A DNA stretch of 64,000 bases, taken from NCBI RefSeq assembly GCF_016427605.1, contig NZ_JAELXQ010000006.1, positions 124,001-188,000 on the forward strand, in the 5' to 3' direction. The stretch is from Ochrobactrum sp. Q0168 (lineage in GTDB: Bacteria > Pseudomonadota > Alphaproteobacteria > Rhizobiales > Rhizobiaceae). A program made the translations under genes and the position numbers. Positions 8,292 through 15,815 of the stretch are shown piece by piece. Numbering within the stretch: position 1 is the stretch's first letter; each line of letters opens with the position of its first letter. The notes beneath the pieces were generated by a model. That model made no database searches and was not told the origin of the DNA. It was given only the letters and a program-made list of their open reading frames with translations.

Positions 8292-9143
8292 ATGGCGGAG
8301 CCGATAACGGGATCTGACGGGGAAATAGTGCCCTTCGAGCTTTATGCCTTGCGTTACGCCACCCATGGCGGGCGAACCATTAAAGACAATTTTCTACATG
8401 TCTCTGATCCGCATGAGTGGGGAGCTGATCTCGACTATTTCGTTTGGCTCGCCCGGCGCGGTGACGAGGTTTTCGTTATCGATACCGGCTTCGGACAGGA
8501 TGCCGCCAATGCGCGCGGGCGAACCTTGCTGCGAAAGCCGGTGGATGCGCTGGCACTTCTCGGCGTGGATGCAGACAAGGTGTCCCAGGTCGTGCTGACA
8601 CATCTCCACTACGATCATGCGGGAACGCTTGGTGATTTTCCGGCAGCGCATTTTCATTTGCAAGTTGATGAGGCGGGACACGCGACCGGTCCCTGCATGT
8701 GCGACGCGAAAGCGCGCGCTCCTTTCGATGTTGAAAACATCGTTGCCTATATCCGCAACCTCTATGCGGGCAGGATTGAGTTTCACCGGGGCGACCGGGA
8801 GCTTTCGCCAGGTTTCTGGCTTCATGCCGTGCCGGGCCATAGCGCCGGTTTGCAGGCGGTTCGCGTCTATACCGCACGTGGCTGGGTAGTTTTGGCATCC
8901 GATGCGACGCATTTCTACGCCAATATGGAGCACCGCAATCCGTTTCCCGTGCTCTACGATGAAGCCTCTCTTATTCGCGGCTATGCACGGCTGACCGAAC
9001 TGGCGCCAAGCCTCGATCATATTGTTCCGGGCCACGACCCAGCGGTCATGCAGGCCTATTCAGCACCTTCGGCTGAACTGGAGGGGATCGTCGTTCGGCT
9101 CGACGTTGCGCCAAGTTTGACGTGGGAGGAGCTGGCGCGATGA
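8292..9143 (+). CDS. Metallo-beta-lactamase-fold hydrolase (lactonase-like)
   Basis: Zinc hydrolase of the MBL fold, 283 residues, in the N-acyl-homoserine-lactonase/lactonase-like group. Metal ligands are visible: H104, H106, D108, H109 (HLHYDH), H183 (VPGHSAG), D204 (ASDATHF) and H248 (VPGHDP). ATG at 8292 follows GGAGG closely; an upstream ATG at 8268 has no ribosome site. First gene of the plus-strand operon; its stop overlaps the next start (ATGA). Known: 4-pyridoxolactonase of Mesorhizobium is an MBL enzyme, but this sequence is only distantly similar to the one I recall. Inference: opens a lactone produced by the neighbouring SDR. Confidence 0.88.
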   Translation: MAEPITGSDGEIVPFELYALRYATHGGRTIKDNFLHVSDPHEWGADLDYFVWLARRGDEVFVIDTGFGQDAANARGRTLLRKPVDALALLGVDADKVSQVVLTHLHYDHAGTLGDFPAAHFHLQVDEAGHATGPCMCDAKARAPFDVENIVAYIRNLYAGRIEFHRGDRELSPGFWLHAVPGHSAGLQAVRVYTARGWVVLASDATHFYANMEHRNPFPVLYDEASLIRGYARLTELAPSLDHIVPGHDPAVMQAYSAPSAELEGIVVRLDVAPSLTWEELAR

Positions 9144-9922
9144 CGTTTGCAACGGGACGTGGTGTTCTGATCACCGGTTCGGCCCTTGGCCTCGGGCTGG
9201 AACTGGCCCGCAGCTTTGCAAAGGCCGGTGATCGTGTGTTTCTTACAGATGTTTTGCCCGAAGTGGGCGATGCCGCGGCAGTGCTAAGCCTTGAAACAGG
9301 ACAGCCGGTGGGATCGTCGGTGATCGATCTGTCTGAGGCCGGGGCAGCCGATCAGCTTGCAGCCCATGCAACCGAACAGCTGGGCGGAATCGATATCCTG
9401 GTCAACAATGCGGTCATTCGCAAAATGTCGCCGGTGCAGACGCTGGCTGATTCCGACTGGGACAAGGCGCTGGAGGTTAACCTGTCTGCCCCTTTCCGGC
9501 TCATTCGCGCCTGTCTGCCGGGCATGCAGGCACGGGGTTGGGGGCGGATCGTCAATATGGCTTCTGTTTACAGCCTCATCGCGCTTGCCGGTCGTGCTGA
9601 TTATGTCACCACGAAACACGCAATGATCGGCCTGACGCGAACGGTCGCGCTGGAACTGGCCTCATCCTCAATCACCTGCAACGCGATCTGCCCTGGGCTG
9701 ATGGCAACGGATTCCGCGCTTGGCCGCATCGATGTGCTGGCCGCGGAAAAAGGCATCAGCACTGAAGAGGCGACGCGTCTTTTCCTTTCCACCCGTCAGC
9801 CGGGCGGCAAATTTATTCCGATGGAGACGGTGACCGCCTTGGCGCTTTTCCTTTGTGGCGCTGCCAGCGAAGGAATCAACGGTGCGGCGATACCGGTGGA
9901 TAATGGCTGGTCGTTTGCCTGA
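9140..9922 (+). CDS. SDR-family NAD(P)-dependent dehydrogenase
   Basis: Classical short-chain dehydrogenase, 260 residues. The cofactor motif TGSALGLG is at 12-19, NNA at 89-91, and the catalytic set S142, Y155, K159 (YVTTK) is intact. ATG at 9140 overlaps the preceding TGA and has GGAGG upstream. The C-terminal part resembles 3-hydroxybutyrate dehydrogenases. Known: pyridoxal 4-dehydrogenase of Mesorhizobium, which makes 4-pyridoxolactone, is an SDR beside an MBL lactonase and a pyridoxamine-pyruvate transaminase. Inference: here it would play the same role with its MBL neighbour. SDR substrate calls from sequence alone are weak. Confidence 0.9.
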   Translation: MTFATGRGVLITGSALGLGLELARSFAKAGDRVFLTDVLPEVGDAAAVLSLETGQPVGSSVIDLSEAGAADQLAAHATEQLGGIDILVNNAVIRKMSPVQTLADSDWDKALEVNLSAPFRLIRACLPGMQARGWGRIVNMASVYSLIALAGRADYVTTKHAMIGLTRTVALELASSSITCNAICPGLMATDSALGRIDVLAAEKGISTEEATRLFLSTRQPGGKFIPMETVTALALFLCGAASEGINGAAIPVDNGWSFA

Positions 9923-9951
9923 TGGCGCGACCGCGATAACAGGAGAGTGGA

Positions 9952-10848
9952 ATGAGTGAAGTCTGTTTTGTCGGCCTTGGTAATATGGGACGCCCTATGG
10001 CGGAGCGCATCATCGGTGCTGGCTACAAACTTGCCGTGAATGACCGCGCCGAAGCGGCGGTGGCCGCATTGGTTGCCGCAGGGGCGGAAGAGGCTGGCAC
10101 CATCGGCGAGTTGACCGCGCGCGCAGAGACGATCTTCCTATCTTTGCCGACGCCCGAGGTGGTGGTCGCCGTCGGGCGCAGCATTGCGGCCAATCCCGGC
10201 GTGGTGAAACGCGTCGTCGATCTGTCGACCACCGGGCCGAAAGCCGAGATGGATCTGGCTGAAATATTGTTGGCGGCAGACATTGCCCTGATTGATAGTC
10301 CGGTTTCGGGCGGTGTCGCAGGTGCCAAGAAGGGCACACTTGCGCTTATGGCTGCTGGTCCTTCGGCGCATTTTTCGGTCGTTGAACCGATGCTGCTCGC
10401 GCTTGGCAAGGTGATCCGTGTTGCCGAAGAGCCGGGCAAGGCGCAAGTGATGAAGCTCATCAACAATATCTGCTCGGCTGCTGCATTGGCGATTACGTCA
10501 GAAGCCATGGTGATGGGTGCCAAGGCTGGTCTCGATGCCGATGTCATGATCGAAGTCCTGAATGCCGGTTCCGGTCGCACCTCCGCGAGCGCCGATAAAA
10601 TACCGCGTTTCGTACTGCCGCGCGGATTCGATTTCGGCTTTGCCATCGGCTTGTCGCTCAAGGATATTCGTTTGTGCCTCGAAGAAGCCGAACGGCTCGG
10701 TGTACCGATGATGGTGGGCAATGCGGTGCGCATGCTTTTCTCGATCACCAAGGCCGATTTCGGTGCGGATGCCGACATGACAGCCATCATTCGCCCGCTT
10801 GAAAAATGGGCGGGCGCCGAAGTGCGCGGCAAAGCTGCTGGCGCGTGA
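9952..10848 (+). CDS. 3-hydroxyisobutyrate dehydrogenase-family NAD-dependent oxidoreductase
   Basis: Beta-hydroxyacid dehydrogenase, 298 residues. The Rossmann motif GLGNMG is at 8-13, the substrate loop DSPVSGGVAGAKKGTL near 115-130, and the catalytic K168 lies in GKAQVMKLINN. AGGAGA precedes the ATG. Family members oxidise beta-hydroxyacids such as 3-hydroxyisobutyrate, tartronate semialdehyde, or 2-(hydroxymethyl)glutarate in nicotinate fermentation. In this operon a plausible substrate is a hydroxymethyl-bearing acid left after ring opening of a pyridoxine-like compound that keeps its 5-hydroxymethyl group (inference). It is followed after one base by the MmgE/PrpD gene. Confidence 0.9.
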   Translation: MSEVCFVGLGNMGRPMAERIIGAGYKLAVNDRAEAAVAALVAAGAEEAGTIGELTARAETIFLSLPTPEVVVAVGRSIAANPGVVKRVVDLSTTGPKAEMDLAEILLAADIALIDSPVSGGVAGAKKGTLALMAAGPSAHFSVVEPMLLALGKVIRVAEEPGKAQVMKLINNICSAAALAITSEAMVMGAKAGLDADVMIEVLNAGSGRTSASADKIPRFVLPRGFDFGFAIGLSLKDIRLCLEEAERLGVPMMVGNAVRMLFSITKADFGADADMTAIIRPLEKWAGAEVRGKAAGA

Positions 10849-10849
10849 C

Positions 10850-12199
10850 ATGAAGGGTTTAAGCCTCACTCTGGCGGAGTTTGTCCATGCTCCGCCCGCT
10901 TTGCCCGACGCAGTGCGTGCCGCGGGACGGCGTTCATTGCTTAATATGGTCGGGACGGCCATAGGCGGTTCGAACGAAGCGGCGATACAAAAACTGGCGG
11001 CTATGCTGCCGGCTTTTTCAGGACCGGCGAAAGCGAGCATCATTGGCCGCTCCGAGCGAGCCGACATGCTTTGGGCGGCCTATGTCAATGCCGCTTCCGC
11101 CAATATTTTCGACTTTGACGACACGCATGTGCCGACAGTCATTCATCCATCGGCCCCGGTTGCGCCAGCTGTTCTGGCACTGGCGGAAGCCATGGCGGGG
11201 GAAGGGCGGCCGGTATCGGGTAGGGCGCTGATAGAGGCCTTCGTTCTGGGTGCAGAAGTGACGTGCCGTTTGGGCAATGCGCTGCATCCGGTTCATTATG
11301 CACGCGGCTGGCACATTACCTCCACCTGCGGGACATTCGGTGCCGCTCTGGCGGCGGGTCAGCTGCTGGGGCTTTCCCCGTCGCAACTCGTCGATGCGCT
11401 AGGCCATGCTCTGGCACAAGCCTCCGGCTCGGTCGAAACATTGGGCACTATGTCCAAAAGCCTTTCCGTAGGGCAGGCGGCGCGATCTGGCCTGATGTTC
11501 GCCTTGCTGGCTGCCGACGGATATACCGGCCCGGCGGAACCGCTGGAGGGCGCGCGCGGCTTTCTGGCCCTGCATTCCGATGCGCCGGACTATGACGCGC
11601 TGACGGGCGGACTTGGCAGCGATTGGGAAATTTTGAAGAACACATTCAAGCCCTATCCATGCGGTGTGGTGCTCAATCCGGTCATAGAAGCCTGTCTTGA
11701 ACTGCACGGTGAGGGCGGTCTGCGGGCCGGTGCCATTACCGCTGTGACATTGACCGGTCATCCGCTGCTGCGCCAGCGCACGGATAGGCCCGGCGTTACC
11801 ACCGGACGGCTGGCGCAGGTCAGCGCCCAACACGCCGTTGCGGTCAGCTTGTTATGGGGCAAGGCCGATCTGGCGGCCTTTACCGATGCCGCCGTGGCCG
11901 ATCCCGAACTGAAGGCGCTGGGCGAAAAGCTTTCCTTCGTCGATGATCCGTCGTTTTCTTTTGAGGCGGTCGAGGTTTGCGTTCTGCTCGAAGATGGGCG
12001 CAAACTCGTGCGCAGGATCGATGACGCCAGGGGCGGGCTGGCTCATCCAATGAGCAACGCCGAACTGGCGCAGAAATTCAAGGCGCAGATCGACTGGCGC
12101 GGGATCGCACTCGACGGCGACGCATTGATCGCTTCCCTTGAAGGGATTGAGAATGCCGCTGACGCAACATCATTTCTCAGCCTGGCGCGAGCCAGATAG
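10850..12199 (+). CDS. MmgE/PrpD family protein
   Basis: Member of the MmgE/PrpD family (2-methylcitrate dehydratase, cis-aconitate decarboxylase, iminosuccinate epimerase relatives), 449 residues, cytoplasmic. Recognisable by an N-terminal helical region with NIFDFDDTHVPTVIHPS near residues 80-96 and the later GTFGAALAAGQLLGLS and FKPYPCG blocks. ATG at 10850 is used because it lies one base after the preceding stop; an in-frame upstream extension would overlap the dehydrogenase. Likely handles a branched dicarboxylic acid (dehydration, isomerisation or epimerisation) in the lower pathway; the substrate is unknown. Confidence 0.9.
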   Translation: MKGLSLTLAEFVHAPPALPDAVRAAGRRSLLNMVGTAIGGSNEAAIQKLAAMLPAFSGPAKASIIGRSERADMLWAAYVNAASANIFDFDDTHVPTVIHPSAPVAPAVLALAEAMAGEGRPVSGRALIEAFVLGAEVTCRLGNALHPVHYARGWHITSTCGTFGAALAAGQLLGLSPSQLVDALGHALAQASGSVETLGTMSKSLSVGQAARSGLMFALLAADGYTGPAEPLEGARGFLALHSDAPDYDALTGGLGSDWEILKNTFKPYPCGVVLNPVIEACLELHGEGGLRAGAITAVTLTGHPLLRQRTDRPGVTTGRLAQVSAQHAVAVSLLWGKADLAAFTDAAVADPELKALGEKLSFVDDPSFSFEAVEVCVLLEDGRKLVRRIDDARGGLAHPMSNAELAQKFKAQIDWRGIALDGDALIASLEGIENAADATSFLSLARAR

Positions 12200-12235
12200 C
12201 GCATCGAAATAAAAGTATAAGCAAGGGAGAACGAA

Positions 12236-13420
12236 ATGAATGCAGGAAAAATTGCCGACCCGATTTTTACGCTGACCACCGGCCCCGTCGACGCCTATCC
12301 GGCGGTGTTGCGGGCCTTGTCGCGACCGGTTCTCTATGATTACGATCCGGCGTTCCTTGCGTTCTACGAGGCTGTGAATGCCAAGGTGCAGCGCGTGTTT
12401 CATACCAAGACACCGCCGGTTATCCTGCATGGCGAGCCTGTGCTGGGGCTGGAAGCGGCCGCCGCTTCGCTGATTACCAGAAACGATGTGGTGCTCAATC
12501 TCGTTTCGGGCGTCTATGGAAAAGGCTTTGGCTACTGGGCTGCGCGCTATGCCAAGGAAGTGGTCGAACTGGAAGTGCCCTATAATGAGGTGCTGACTGC
12601 TGAAGCCGTGGCTGATTGCCTCAAAAAACGCCCGGATGTGGCGATTGTGTCGATCTGTCACCACGATACGCCTTCCGGCACGGTCAATCCGGTCGCGGAA
12701 ATTGGCGCGGTTGTTCAGGCAGCGGGCAAATTGTTTATCGTCGATTCCGTGTCGGCCTTCGGCGGCATGGATGTGCTGCCGGAAACGGCGCATGCCGACA
12801 TGTTCGTGACTGGCCCCAACAAATGCCTCGGCTGTCCGCCCGGGCTGACGCTCCTGCATGTCAGCGATGCCGCCTGGGAGAAAATTGTCGCCAATCCCGA
12901 TGCGCCGACAGCTTCCATTTTGTCGATCATCGATTGGAAGCGTGCCCATGAAGCCCACAAGCCATTCCCCTTCACGCCATCCGTTTCGGAGATCAATGCG
13001 CTGGATGCAGCACTCGATCTTTATCTGGAAGAGGGCGAACAGGCCGTCTGGGCGCGCCATGCCTGGACTGCCAGGGCCTGCCGTGCAGGCATTCAGGCCG
13101 CCGGTCTGAAGCTCTGGGCCGCACGGGAAGAAATCGCGTCGCCGACCTGTACGGCTGTGGCGATCCCGGAAGGGGTGGATGAAGCCAAATTGCGGGCGGC
13201 GATCCGCGACCGTTATGGAGTCGTCTTTTCGTCAGGACGCGGCGAGACGCTCGGCAAACTGACCCGCATCGGACATATGGGGCCGACGGCGCGCCCGACC
13301 TATTCGCTGGTCTCGGTCGCCGCCATGGCAGGCGGTCTCAAGGCGGCAGGCGTGCCGGATATCGACGTGGGTGCAGGCGTTGCGGCGGCGATGGCGGTGA
13401 TTGAAGAGGCACCCGCTTAA
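12236..13420 (+). CDS. Pyridoxamine-pyruvate transaminase (PPAT)
   Basis: Class V aminotransferase-fold enzyme, 394 residues, that transfers the amino group of free pyridoxamine to pyruvate, giving pyridoxal and alanine without bound PLP. It closely resembles the Mesorhizobium loti PPAT sequence I recall: HGEPVLGLEAAAASLI, SGVYGKGFGYWA and TGPNKCLG are shared. The residues known there as E68, Y95, D171, K197, R336 and R345 appear here as E67, Y94, D170, K196, R335 and R344, a constant offset of one. A good ribosome site (GGGAGA) precedes ATG. Last gene of the plus-strand operon. This is the best clue to the pathway substrate; a close relative acting on another aminomethylpyridine remains possible. 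Confidence 0.87.
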   Translation: MNAGKIADPIFTLTTGPVDAYPAVLRALSRPVLYDYDPAFLAFYEAVNAKVQRVFHTKTPPVILHGEPVLGLEAAAASLITRNDVVLNLVSGVYGKGFGYWAARYAKEVVELEVPYNEVLTAEAVADCLKKRPDVAIVSICHHDTPSGTVNPVAEIGAVVQAAGKLFIVDSVSAFGGMDVLPETAHADMFVTGPNKCLGCPPGLTLLHVSDAAWEKIVANPDAPTASILSIIDWKRAHEAHKPFPFTPSVSEINALDAALDLYLEEGEQAVWARHAWTARACRAGIQAAGLKLWAAREEIASPTCTAVAIPEGVDEAKLRAAIRDRYGVVFSSGRGETLGKLTRIGHMGPTARPTYSLVSVAAMAGGLKAAGVPDIDVGAGVAAAMAVIEEAPA

Positions 13421-13477
13421 CGTTCTGCACCTAAAACGGGCAGAGAGAGCGAAGGGATGCTTTCAAAAAGTGCAGTT

Positions 13478-13500
13478 ATCGTATAGTAATACGGTAATAT
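13478..13500. promoter_or_regulatory. Candidate GntR autoregulatory operator
   Basis: Perfect dyad CGTAT-AGTA-ATACG (13480-13493) within an AT-rich stretch just upstream of the gntR start, overlapping AATACGGTAAT (13488-13498). The second box matches ATTACGGTCAT at 8216 and ATTACGGTATG at 15150. Confidence 0.5.
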
Positions 13501-13515
13501 GCCCGCTTTTCGCTT

Positions 13516-14250
13516 ATGGGGCGCAAACTTATGGCGATATTGATGAACGGAAAAAACCCACCTATTGATTTCAAAGTAATAAAGGCCGCCGCACCTGTCC
13601 GTCACAGCGTTACGGAAAGTATCCGTAACTCTATCGCGATAGGGTATTTCACCGCCGGACAGCGCATCACGGAACGTGATTTGTGCGAAATGACCGGCGT
13701 GAGCCGCACGGCTGTGCGCGAAGCGCTACGGCAATTGGAGAGTGAAGGTCTCGTGGAAGTGGTGCCGCATCGCGGCCCCATCGTCGCGCGGCTGAAGCCC
13801 GAACAGGCCGAGGGCATCTATCAGGTTCGTGTCGAACTGGAAGGTCTTGCCTGCGAGCTGTTCGCCCAAAATGCGACCGATGATGACATTGCAGCTTTGA
13901 AGGCGGCGTTCGAAGTGTTGAAGAACAGCGATAAGATCACCGATCCTCTGGAGCGGCTGACAGCCAAAAACGCTTTCTATGACTGCCTGATCTACGGTGC
14001 GCATAATGAAGCGCTGGGGCATACGCTGTCGTCGCTGAACGCCCGCGTCATGGTTCTCCGCGCAACGTCGCTCGGCGCGCCGGGCAGAACGCGCGAAAGC
14101 CTCACCGAGCTGGAAGAAGTGGTTGGCCATCTGGCAGCCAGACGCGGCAAGGAAGCCCGCAAGGCGGCAGCTTATCACGTCATGAACGCAGGCAAAGTCG
14201 CAATCGCCATTCTGCGCGAGCGGCTTGCCGAAGAGGCTAGCGCTTCTTAA
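13516..14250 (+). CDS. GntR-family regulator, FCD (FadR-type) subfamily
   Basis: One-component regulator, up to 244 residues. The N-terminal winged helix covers about 30-95, with ITERDLCEMTGVSRTAVREALRQLE as the DNA-reading helix pair (cited in parts: ITERDLCEMTG, then VSRTAVREALRQL). A helical FCD ligand domain with YxCLIYGAHNEAL and C-terminal HVMNAGK histidines that normally bind a metal follows. Several in-frame ATGs near the start make the N-terminus uncertain. It sits between the two parts of the cluster, convergent with the SDR gene. Members usually repress catabolic operons and are released by a pathway acid. Candidate sites: 8206-8228, 13480-13498 and 15147-15178. Confidence 0.9.
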   Translation: MGRKLMAILMNGKNPPIDFKVIKAAAPVRHSVTESIRNSIAIGYFTAGQRITERDLCEMTGVSRTAVREALRQLESEGLVEVVPHRGPIVARLKPEQAEGIYQVRVELEGLACELFAQNATDDDIAALKAAFEVLKNSDKITDPLERLTAKNAFYDCLIYGAHNEALGHTLSSLNARVMVLRATSLGAPGRTRESLTELEEVVGHLAARRGKEARKAAAYHVMNAGKVAIAILRERLAEEASAS

Positions 14251-14271
14251 ACTGGAAGCTTGACGCTGGGG

Positions 14272-15039
14272 TCATATTCCCGGCGTCGCGCCACCGTCGA
14301 CATTGATGACCGTGCCATGGACATAGGCAGCCGCGGGGCTGCACAGAAAACGCACAACGTTGGCAACTTCTTCCGCTTCGCCATAGCGCTGGATGCCTTG
14401 CGCTTCCCGCAGCGCATCGCGGGCTGCATCCTGAGAAATATTCCGTTCTTTCGCCAGCACTTCAATACGACGCAGCAGCCGATCGGTCACGATATGACCG
14501 GGGCAGAGCGTATTGATCCGCATGCCGGTGCCTTGGGCGCGCTTTGAAATCGCTTTTGTAAAGTTGATCAAGGCCGAGTTGACCGAGCCGCCAATGGTGA
14601 AGTCCGGCTCGGGCGTATGCGCGCCGACACCCGATATATTCACAATGCTGCCTTTGCTCTCGACAAGAGCGGGCCACGCGGCCCGACAGAAGCGCACGGT
14701 GGCGTGAAATTTGAGCGCAAAACCTTCCAGAAAATCATCGTCGCTGAGTGACAGGAAATCGCCGCGTTTGGTCGCGCCTGCATTGTTGATCAGCGCATCG
14801 ATCCGTCCGGTGGCGGCAAGCGTATTGGCGACAACTTTTTCAGCGGCACCGGGCTGCGAAAGATCGGCGGCAATGGTGACGACTTCCGGCGCGCCAGCGG
14901 CGCGTGCAGCCTCCGCAGTCTCTTCCAGCGCTGCCGCATCACGGGCACAAAGACCAAGGGCGAACCCGTCTTTTGCCAGTCCGATAGCGAAGGCTTTCCC
15001 CAGTCCGCGGCTCGCTCCGGTAACAATTGCTGTGCGCAT
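14272..15039 (-). CDS. Atypical SDR-family protein lacking the YxxxK catalytic pair
   Basis: Short-chain dehydrogenase fold, 255 residues, with cofactor motif TGASRGLG (7-14), NNAG (85-88) and S136 in the expected place. Where classical SDRs have Tyr-x-x-x-Lys this protein has G150-GSV-N154 (TIGGSVNSALINFTKA), so both proton-transfer residues are missing. The C-terminal FLCSPAAAYVHGTVINVDGG is normal. It is transcribed alone toward gntR, with its own promoter region carrying the cluster's ATTACGGTNAT box. It may use another mechanism, act on imines or enol forms, or be regulatory; ordinary alcohol dehydrogenase chemistry is doubtful. Confidence 0.85.
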   Translation of the reverse strand: MRTAIVTGASRGLGKAFAIGLAKDGFALGLCARDAAALEETAEAARAAGAPEVVTIAADLSQPGAAEKVVANTLAATGRIDALINNAGATKRGDFLSLSDDDFLEGFALKFHATVRFCRAAWPALVESKGSIVNISGVGAHTPEPDFTIGGSVNSALINFTKAISKRAQGTGMRINTLCPGHIVTDRLLRRIEVLAKERNISQDAARDALREAQGIQRYGEAEEVANVVRFLCSPAAAYVHGTVINVDGGATPGI

Positions 15040-15325
15040 TTTCTCTCTCTTATCAATGCTGATCTGCGGGCGTTTTGAAATTTCCCTTTATATCCAAATG
15101 GATGCAAGGATTTTCTGCAAATTCACCGCTAGTCGATTTTCAATATTGTATTACGGTATGATCATGCTATCGTATTCTCGCACTGTCAATCGGGGTGAGG
15201 TTCATGCGCAGCAGAGATCTTTCGGTGATCTGCGTTTCGGACCGGCTTCGTTCCAAATGGAGGGGTCAGATGCGAGGCTGTAACAGATTGGCAATTCGCC
15301 CAATCCAGGGCTTGTTCGAGCGCCG
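15040..15325. promoter_or_regulatory. Intergenic region with candidate operator
   Basis: No gene is seen in these 286 bases. At 15147-15178 an AT-rich stretch contains ATTACGGTATG (15150-15160), an ATGATCAT palindrome and TATCGTA, which together form an imperfect dyad. It resembles the sites at 8206-8228 and 13480-13498 and lies upstream of the atypical SDR gene. Confidence 0.45.
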
Positions 15326-15730
15326 CTATGGGGCGGCGCATCGGGTTGCCTTGACGCCTGCCTCGCAGCGCACGTGCACCGGTTCCGGCGTTACGCCTGC
15401 ACGCCGCTCCATCGGGATTTCGGCGCGTGTTGCCCAGTCATCTCCCTTGTGCCCGCACCAGATGCGCTGCACGGCCATCTTGTCGCCGACCGAGTTCAAC
15501 TGGAAGACATTGCCCGTCTTCACATCGACACCAAAGCTGAATGAACGGCTCGCGCCGGGTGCAACTTCGCCAAGATCGGCGGAAAACCAGTGCGCGAAAG
15601 CAGCCGAGCATGCCAGTGAAGTCTTTCCACTGTTTTCGACGGTAATGTCGAGCGATTGGCCGCTGATTGCGGCTTGCGCGGTGTTTAATTCAAGAAGTGC
15701 TGTAGCAAGAAAGGTAAGGTGAATTCGCAT
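15326..15730 (-). CDS. Small secreted protein of unknown function
   Basis: Unrecognised protein of 134 residues. ATG at 15730 gives a classic signal peptide (MRIHLTFLATALLELNTAQA), so a periplasmic or secreted location is likely; a TTG 36 bases upstream in frame would hide it. The mature part has a beta-rich look (ITVENSGKTSLACSAAF, FSFGVDVKTGNVF) and four cysteines, enough for two disulfides. It lies divergently from the BMP importer gene, separated by 85 bases, and may belong to the same regulon; no function is claimed. Confidence 0.7.
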   Translation of the reverse strand: MRIHLTFLATALLELNTAQAAISGQSLDITVENSGKTSLACSAAFAHWFSADLGEVAPGASRSFSFGVDVKTGNVFQLNSVGDKMAVQRIWCGHKGDDWATRAEIPMERRAGVTPEPVHVRCEAGVKATRCAAP

Positions 15731-15815
15731 TTTCAAACTTTGCTCCCGTTTGTACTTAAGATTCAACCGGAGAGTAAGAAATAGTCAACAAAATTCTACA
15801 ATAGGGAACGACAAA

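Noticed and set aside
8268-8294. Upstream ATG at 8268 as start of the MBL hydrolase
   Set aside because: It has no Shine-Dalgarno, whereas ATG 8292 follows GGAGG; the extra residues match nothing in the family.
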